Source of the DNA: UBA3818 sp051881895
Lineage (GTDB): Bacteria; Bacillota; Clostridia; Oscillospirales; Ruminococcaceae
Direction: 5' to 3'
NCBI GenBank assembly: GCA_051881895.1
Contig: JBJEQT010000111.1
Location: 1 to 11,133 of the forward strand
DNA length: 11,133 bases
The translations under genes and the position numbers were made by a program. Below the pieces are notes generated by a model. That model was not told the origin of the DNA. It saw only the letters and a list, made by a program, of their open reading frames with translations, and made no database searches. Below, piece after piece: positions 7,700-11,133 of this stretch. The stretch's first letter is position 1; each line of letters starts with the position of its first letter.

Positions 7700-7713
7700 A
7701 AAAGTATACTTTT
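7700..7713. promoter_or_regulatory. 14-base palindrome at the predicted transcription start of the cyclase gene (candidate operator)
   Basis: AAAAGTATACTTTT is a perfect palindrome centred at about 7706.5. It lies directly downstream of the -10 box (7714-7719), so it covers the predicted start of the cyclase transcript, where a bound repressor would block initiation. Its 8-base core AGTATACT occurs again at 10777-10784, over the -10 box of the CorC-type gene. The position fits an operator, but no regulator is identified and the AT-rich palindrome may be chance. Confidence 0.4.
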
Positions 7714-7742
7714 ATTATAGCAATTGAAAGCTTGTTTGGCTA
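7714..7742 (-). promoter_or_regulatory. Promoter of the diguanylate cyclase gene
   Basis: On the minus strand there is a perfect -10 box TATAAT (7719 to 7714) preceded by TGC, giving an extended -10. A 17-base spacer separates it from a weak -35 box TAGCCA (7742 to 7737, four of six matches). It implies transcription start near 7707 and a leader of about 45 bases before the ATG at 7661. A sigma-A type promoter is inferred. Confidence 0.7.
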
Positions 7743-7806
7743 GAGAATTTGTGCCTAAAATCAGGACGAAGTTCTTCAATTATCTGGAAAATCCGCTGAT
7801 AATCGA

Positions 7807-7835
7807 TTGCGATACCCAAAGGTTTATGATATGAT
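7807..7835 (+). promoter_or_regulatory. Promoter of the MscS-acetyltransferase pair
   Basis: A -35 box TTGCGA (7807-7812, four of six matches) and a -10 box TATGAT (7830-7835, five of six) are separated by 17 bases. A second TATGAT overlaps at 7825-7830 with poorer spacing. Transcription would start near 7842, about 35 bases before the channel gene. It is divergent from the cyclase promoter. Confidence 0.55.
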
Positions 7836-7876
7836 GAAAAAAATCCTGCATCTGTGGGCAAGAGGGAGGAATACCG

Positions 7877-8695
7877 ATGCATTTGGAAGAGTGGATGAAT
7901 TATCGGATTGGTCAATTTTCTGTGGGGAGCATTCTTTCCGCGTTGCTGCTGCTCTGCATCTGCTTGGCGGTTGCCAAGCTTTTGATGAAGGTGGCGGACC
8001 GGATGATCCTGCGGCTGAAAGTGGAAAAGAGCCTGCACCATTTCATTCGTTCCGCCGTCAAGTTCGGCCTTTTGTTTTTAACGGTTCTGATCGTGGCCGA
8101 CAGCATCGGAATACCGGTTACTTCTTTGGTAACGCTGTTGGGCGTTGTGGGGCTGGCTTTTTCCCTGGCGGTGCAGGACGCGCTGTCGAAGCTGGCCGGC
8201 GGGCTGATGGTACTCGCAGCCAAACCGTTTGTGGTGGGCGATTTTATCGATGCGGGCTCCGTCAGCGGTACCGTTCAGGAAATCGGCCTGATTTATACCT
8301 GCCTGACGACGCCGGACAACAAAAAGGTTTATCTGCCCAACAATGATATCGCCGGCGCGCGTATCACCAATTATTCGACCCAGGATACCCGCAGGGTGGA
8401 TATAGCGGTCTGTGCCTCTTATGACGATGATACCGAAAAGGTCAAAAAAGCGCTGCGGCAGGCAATAGAGTCGGTGCCCGGCCCGCTGGATGATCCGGCG
8501 CCGTTTATCGGAATCACCGATTATCTGGACAGCAGCATTCAGTATACCATGCGGGTATGGGTGAAAAATGCCGATTATTGGGATGTTTACTTTGCGCTGA
8601 CGGAAAAAGTTCGCCAGTCATTTGCGCAAAACGGTGTGGAGATGACCTATCAGCATTTGAATGTCCATCTGGTCGATGCGGAAAAGAAATCCTGA
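7877..8695 (+). CDS. Small MscS-family mechanosensitive ion channel
   Basis: A 272-residue inner-membrane protein expected to open under membrane tension and release ions and small solutes during hypo-osmotic shock. The ATG at 7877 is 6 bases after GGGAGGA. Three membrane segments are visible (about 17-38, 61-79 and the pore-lining helix about 81-114), the minimal MscS topology, with length close to the 286 residues of E. coli MscS. The pore helix and following beta domain carry family features: small residues Gly/Ala/Ser along LLGVVGLAFSLAVQDALSKLAGG, KPFVVGDFI at 116-124, then GTVQEIG and the VYLPNNDIAG loop at 151-160, which corresponds to the PNG/PNN region of the family. The C-terminal alpha/beta domain (about 175-267) is present and no extra cyclic-nucleotide or sensor domain is added. 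It is probably the first gene of an operon with the acetyltransferase 31 bases downstream. Confidence 0.93.
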   Translation: MHLEEWMNYRIGQFSVGSILSALLLLCICLAVAKLLMKVADRMILRLKVEKSLHHFIRSAVKFGLLFLTVLIVADSIGIPVTSLVTLLGVVGLAFSLAVQDALSKLAGGLMVLAAKPFVVGDFIDAGSVSGTVQEIGLIYTCLTTPDNKKVYLPNNDIAGARITNYSTQDTRRVDIAVCASYDDDTEKVKKALRQAIESVPGPLDDPAPFIGITDYLDSSIQYTMRVWVKNADYWDVYFALTEKVRQSFAQNGVEMTYQHLNVHLVDAEKKS

Positions 8696-8726
8696 CGTTG
8701 GTCGGTAACAGAAGGAGGAAACAGCT

Positions 8727-9284
8727 TTGAAATACAGTGAGCTGGAGACCCCGCGGCTGATTCTGCGCGGCTGGCGGGATTCGGATCTGGAGGATCTGTT
8801 TGCCTATTGCAAGGACCCTGAGGTAGGGCCTGCCGCCGGATGGCAGCCGCATGCGGACAAAAGCGTTTCCCGCGGGGTGCTGCATCAGTTTATGGAAGCT
8901 GGGGATGTCTGGGCGATGGTAGACCGCCGTTCCCGCCGGGTGATTGGTTCCGTGGGATTGCATGAGGAGAAGCGCCGGGACAATGCCAACTGCCGGATGC
9001 TGGGCTATGCGTTGGGCAAAGAGCACTGGGGAAAAGGCCTGATGACCGAGGCGGTACAGGCAGTTTTGCGCTATGCGTTTGAGACGCTGTGCCTGGAAAT
9101 GGTAACGGTCTATCACTATCCGTCCAACACCCGCTCCAAGCGCGTCATCGAAAAGTGCGGGTTCCGATACGAAGGAACGCTGCGCCGGGGCACGGCACGG
9201 TTTGACGGGCAGGTTTTGGACAATGTCAGCTATTCTCTCCTGCGGGAAGAATATGAGGCTTTGCGAAAGAAAAAAGCGTTTTAA
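8727..9284 (+). CDS. GNAT-family N-acetyltransferase, RimJ/RimL type
   Basis: A 185-residue cytosolic enzyme predicted to transfer acetyl from acetyl-CoA to an amino group. The start is TTG at 8727, 8 bases after AAGGAGG (8712-8718). The N-terminal ETPRLILRGWRDSDLEDL (6-23) is the usual opening of Acetyltransf_3 proteins. The acetyl-CoA loop motif is HWGKGLM at 100-106, followed by helix TEAVQAVLRYAF. The typical SNTRSKRVIEKCGFRYEGTLRR region spans 133-153, where the Asn and the GF-x-x-EG turn are conserved in RimJ/RimL relatives. Substrates in this family vary widely (ribosomal protein N-termini, small molecules, antibiotics) and cannot be told from sequence. It follows the channel gene closely and probably shares its transcript. 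It ends at a shared terminator. Confidence 0.92.
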   Translation: MKYSELETPRLILRGWRDSDLEDLFAYCKDPEVGPAAGWQPHADKSVSRGVLHQFMEAGDVWAMVDRRSRRVIGSVGLHEEKRRDNANCRMLGYALGKEHWGKGLMTEAVQAVLRYAFETLCLEMVTVYHYPSNTRSKRVIEKCGFRYEGTLRRGTARFDGQVLDNVSYSLLREEYEALRKKKAF

Positions 9285-9314
9285 AAAGGCGCCGCAGATA
9301 TCTGCGGCGCCTTT
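9285..9314. terminator. Bidirectional terminator: perfect 30-base palindrome
   Basis: A perfect palindrome with arms AAAGGCGCCGCAGAT (9285-9299) and its complement (9300-9314), effectively a 13-base-pair GC-rich stem with an ATAT loop. It starts immediately after the TAA of the acetyltransferase gene and lies 5 bases from the stop codon of the convergent CorC-type gene. The minus-strand exit is TTTTTAAAA, and the plus-strand exit reaches TATTTTT after a few bases. It most likely serves both genes. Confidence 0.87.
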
Positions 9315-9319
9315 GATTC

Positions 9320-10702
9320 TTATTTTTCAGCTTCCTCTTCCGGCTTGGGCAAAAGCTCTGCCTTGACCCGGCCGATCCGCCGTTCATCCATTTCCATAAC
9401 GGTGAAGCGAATGCCGGACAGGATGATTTCCGGATGCTCTCCCTGCTCCGGAATTCGTCCCAGCGCGTCGGTCAAAAGACCGCTGAGCGTGTCGTAATCC
9501 GCCTCTTCCGGAACCTCCAGGGGCAAAAAGCGCTGTACTTCCTCCAGATCGGCGGAACCGTCGATGGTGTAAGTCGATTCCGAAACCTGGATGATCGCGT
9601 CTTCTTCCTCGTCGTATTCATCCTGAATTTCGCCTACGATGGATTCCAGCAGGTCTTCCATCGTGACCATGCCGGAGGTGCCGCCGTATTCGTCCACAAC
9701 AATGGCGATCTGCACTTTTTTCTGCTGGAACTGGCGAAACAGATCCCGGCAGCGGGTGCTTTCCGGCACATATAAAGCGGAGCGCATCAGCGACCGTATG
9801 GTGTGGGACTGGTTCGCGCCCTGGCCAATGAGCATCAAAAGATCCTTGGCGTACAAAACGCCCACCACATTGTCCAGCGTGTCCTCATATACCGGGATGC
9901 GGGAAAATCCTTTTTCAATCGCAATTTTCAGCGCGTCGTCAATATCGTCGTCCACTTCAACCGCCTCAATTTCGGTGCGGTGGGTCATCACATCCTCCGC
10001 TGTGCGGTCATCGAACTCAAAAACATTGTAGATCATCTCCCGCTCGCTTTGCGGGATCAGGCCTTTTTCATTTCCCACATCTACCATTTCCCGGATATCC
10101 TCTTCGGTGCCTTCCTCCGGGTCGGCGTTGGGGTCGATCCCCATCATACGAAGCAGACCGTTGGAAATCAGGCTGCACAACGCGCTCAGCGGCGTGACCA
10201 GCGCGGCGAAAAACTGCAGTACCGCAGCGGCGCCGCAGGCGGCCCGGTTCGGATCACGCCAAGCCAGATGCCGCGGAATCAGGTAGCCGGCAATCAAAAC
10301 CAGCGCGGAACCAATCAGGATGGTCAGTATCAAAGATAAGGCGTCTGCACACGGGCGCATCCAGGTGTTGGCCAGAGCGGCGGACAGGTTCCCTGCCGGA
10401 CCGAACACCAGCAGACCCTCGCAGGCCATAACCGAAAGAACAAAACCGGTGCGGACTTTGGTGGTCAGCGAAGAATATTGCTCCGCCATATGCAGAAAAA
10501 GCGCGGCGCGCCGGTCCGAATCCTCTGCTTGCTTTTCCAGCCTGCTTTCCGAATATTCCGCCAATGCGGTCTCACACAGGGCAAAAAAAGCGCATAGGGC
10601 CAAAAACAAAAGAAATAAGCCGATACTAACCGCCAAAGCAGCCGGCGAGGCGGCTTGCACCGCCAAAATACTGTGGGTAAATAAACTACCGTCCGGGTCC
10701 AT
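9320..10702 (-). CDS. CNNM/CBS/CorC-type membrane protein (hemolysin C family transporter-associated)
   Basis: A 460-residue membrane protein of the CorC/HlyC-like family (CNNM), linked in characterised members to magnesium export or other cation handling. Numbering from the ATG at 10702: CNNM (DUF21) membrane domain about 19-194 with four hydrophobic segments (about 21-45, 84-104, 122-142, 156-179); first CBS domain about 234-294; second CBS about 304-359 with VVDEYGGTSGMVTMEDLLE; and CorC_HlyC C-terminal domain about 372-454. The CBS pair typically binds adenine nucleotides such as Mg-ATP. The frame extends upstream to an ATG at 10765, but that codon has no ribosome binding site and lies only a few bases from the predicted transcript start. 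AAGGAGG (10720-10714) favours ATG 10702 (11 bases away) or TTG 10708 (5 bases away). Whether this protein moves Mg or another ion, or was only named for hemolysis, cannot be read from sequence. Confidence 0.92.
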   Translation of the reverse strand: MDPDGSLFTHSILAVQAASPAALAVSIGLFLLFLALCAFFALCETALAEYSESRLEKQAEDSDRRAALFLHMAEQYSSLTTKVRTGFVLSVMACEGLLVFGPAGNLSAALANTWMRPCADALSLILTILIGSALVLIAGYLIPRHLAWRDPNRAACGAAAVLQFFAALVTPLSALCSLISNGLLRMMGIDPNADPEEGTEEDIREMVDVGNEKGLIPQSEREMIYNVFEFDDRTAEDVMTHRTEIEAVEVDDDIDDALKIAIEKGFSRIPVYEDTLDNVVGVLYAKDLLMLIGQGANQSHTIRSLMRSALYVPESTRCRDLFRQFQQKKVQIAIVVDEYGGTSGMVTMEDLLESIVGEIQDEYDEEEDAIIQVSESTYTIDGSADLEEVQRFLPLEVPEEADYDTLSGLLTDALGRIPEQGEHPEIILSGIRFTVMEMDERRIGRVKAELLPKPEEEAEK

Positions 10703-10713
10703 TGTCAAATTGT

Positions 10714-10720
10714 CCTCCTT
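10714..10720 (-). promoter_or_regulatory. Ribosome binding site that sets the CorC-type start
   Basis: A consensus AAGGAGG on the minus strand lies inside the longest open frame, 57 codons-bases region downstream of the upstream ATG at 10765. It is 5 bases before a TTG (10708-10706) and 11 bases before an ATG (10702-10700), which encode the same frame two residues apart. It argues that translation begins here rather than at 10765. Confidence 0.75.
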
Positions 10721-10776
10721 AATATCAATCAGATTGCCGCTCGTCTGCGGCCAGGCAATGCCCATAATTACAAATT

Positions 10777-10805
10777 AGTATACTACATATCCCGATGTTC
10801 GTCAA
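10777..10805 (-). promoter_or_regulatory. Promoter of the CorC-type gene
   Basis: On the minus strand a -35 box TTGACG (10805 to 10800, five of six matches) and a -10 box TATACT (10782 to 10777, five of six) are separated by exactly 17 bases. Predicted transcription start is near 10770, giving a leader of about 65 bases to the ATG at 10702. The -10 box lies within the palindrome TAGTATACTA (10776-10785), whose core is shared with the cyclase start-site palindrome. Confidence 0.7.
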
Positions 10806-10823
10806 ATATTGTGTGTTCTGTTG

Positions 10824-10853
10824 TTGAAAAACAGGGGACAGGCGGTGTACAAT
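10824..10853 (+). promoter_or_regulatory. Promoter of the FakA-middle-domain-like gene
   Basis: A -35 box TTGAAA (10824-10829) and a -10 box TACAAT (10848-10853, five of six matches) are separated by 18 bases. Transcription would start near 10860, about 20 bases before the ATG at 10882. The -35 box is 18 bases from the divergent -35 of the CorC-type gene. Confidence 0.6.
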
Positions 10854-10881
10854 AGAAAAAACGAAAGGAAAGGAGAAAAAT

Positions 10882-11133
10882 ATGATTGAATTTCGGTATG
10901 ACACCCAGCTTTTAATCGAAGGAGAAAATCTGGACGAAGACGCCATCAACGATTATTTTATCGAGCATTTGAAAGGGGATTGTTTGCTGGCGGTAGGCGA
11001 TGAGGATTTGATCAAGATTCACTTTCACACCAATGAACCCTGGAAGGTGCTGGAATACTGCGCTTCCCTGGGCGAGATCCACGATATTGTGGTGGAAGAT
11101 ATGGACAGGCAGGCCCGGGGCCTTAAGGGATAA
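10882..11133 (+). CDS. Free-standing FakA-middle-domain-like protein (dihydroxyacetone-kinase-related)
   Basis: An 83-residue complete gene. The ATG at 10882 follows AAAGGAG by a few bases, and the TAA is the last three bases of the window. The sequence resembles the middle region of FakA/YloV, the kinase subunit of the fatty acid kinase of Gram-positive bacteria: an opening EFRYDTQLLIEG, a central GDCLLAVGDEDLIKIHFHT (32-50), and the closing LGEIHDIVVEDMDRQ (63-77) match the order and spacing of that region as I know it. The DAK2-type ATP-binding domain and the C-terminal FakB-binding part are both missing, so it cannot be a kinase alone. The His-x-His pair (47 and 49) is kept. The Cys that normally begins the CTE motif in FakA appears as Asp 7. 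Similar short proteins are commonly labelled 'kinase to dihydroxyacetone kinase'. It may bind metal or partner with another protein, but that is inference. It has its own promoter and no visible operon partner in the window. Confidence 0.75.
   Translation: MIEFRYDTQLLIEGENLDEDAINDYFIEHLKGDCLLAVGDEDLIKIHFHTNEPWKVLEYCASLGEIHDIVVEDMDRQARGLKG

Noticed and set aside
7807..8346. Plus-strand frame of 179 codons overlapping the start of the channel gene
   Set aside because: It lies in another frame over the MscS coding region, has no ribosome binding site, and starts inside the predicted promoter.
1..11133. CRISPR array, tRNA/rRNA gene, insertion sequence or phage gene
   Set aside because: No regularly spaced short repeats, no tRNA-like cloverleaf noticed, no transposase or integrase motif, and no terminal inverted repeats with target duplications were seen on either strand.

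Overview
The window looks like a chromosomal segment from a moderately GC-rich Gram-positive anaerobe, most likely a clostridium of the Oscillospiraceae/Ruminococcaceae type. The reasons are strong AGGAGG-type ribosome binding sites, GTG and TTG starts beside ATG, sigma-A-like promoters with 17-18 base spacers, a giant modular surface protein with clostridial-style Ig/MBG/YDG repeats, and a free-standing domain related to the middle part of the fatty acid kinase subunit FakA. The lineage is inferred from these traits, not from a marker gene.

Layout. (1) Bases 3-215 hold the acidic, probably disordered C-terminal tail of a gene that starts outside the window. (2) Bases 268-5085 (+) encode a 1605-residue secreted, membrane-anchored protein: signal peptide, cohesin-like domain, a run of roughly 100-residue Ig-like repeats, two MBG-YDG modules, a short conserved-looking C-terminal domain and a C-terminal membrane anchor without LPxTG. 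(3) Bases 5086-5411 form a convergent intergenic region with a strong hairpin at each end and no gene. (4) Bases 5412-7661 (-) encode a soluble diguanylate cyclase ordered PAS-PAS-GGDEF-GAF-PAS. (5) A divergent promoter region leads to bases 7877-8695 (+), a small MscS-family mechanosensitive channel, followed 31 bases later by bases 8727-9284 (+), a RimJ/RimL-type GNAT acetyltransferase with a TTG start. (6) A perfect 30-base palindrome serves as a shared terminator with the convergent 9320-10702 (-), a CNNM/CBS/CorC-type membrane protein. (7) A second divergent promoter region leads to bases 10882-11133 (+), an 83-residue free-standing FakA-middle-domain-like protein whose stop codon is the last three bases of the window.

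How the parts relate. The genes do not form one pathway. They fall into a surface-protein unit (1-5085), a c-di-GMP signalling gene, an ion/osmotic-stress pair (MscS with GNAT), a CorC-type transport-associated gene and a small FakA-related gene. The surface protein next to a diguanylate cyclase is suggestive, because c-di-GMP often controls adhesins, but no c-di-GMP riboswitch was seen here. I found no rRNA, tRNA, CRISPR, transposase or phage gene. The points most worth a second look are the architecture and anchor of the surface protein, the palindrome on the predicted start site of the cyclase transcript (its 8-base core recurs in the CorC-type promoter), and the stand-alone FakA-like domain in which the usual cysteine appears to be replaced by aspartate.
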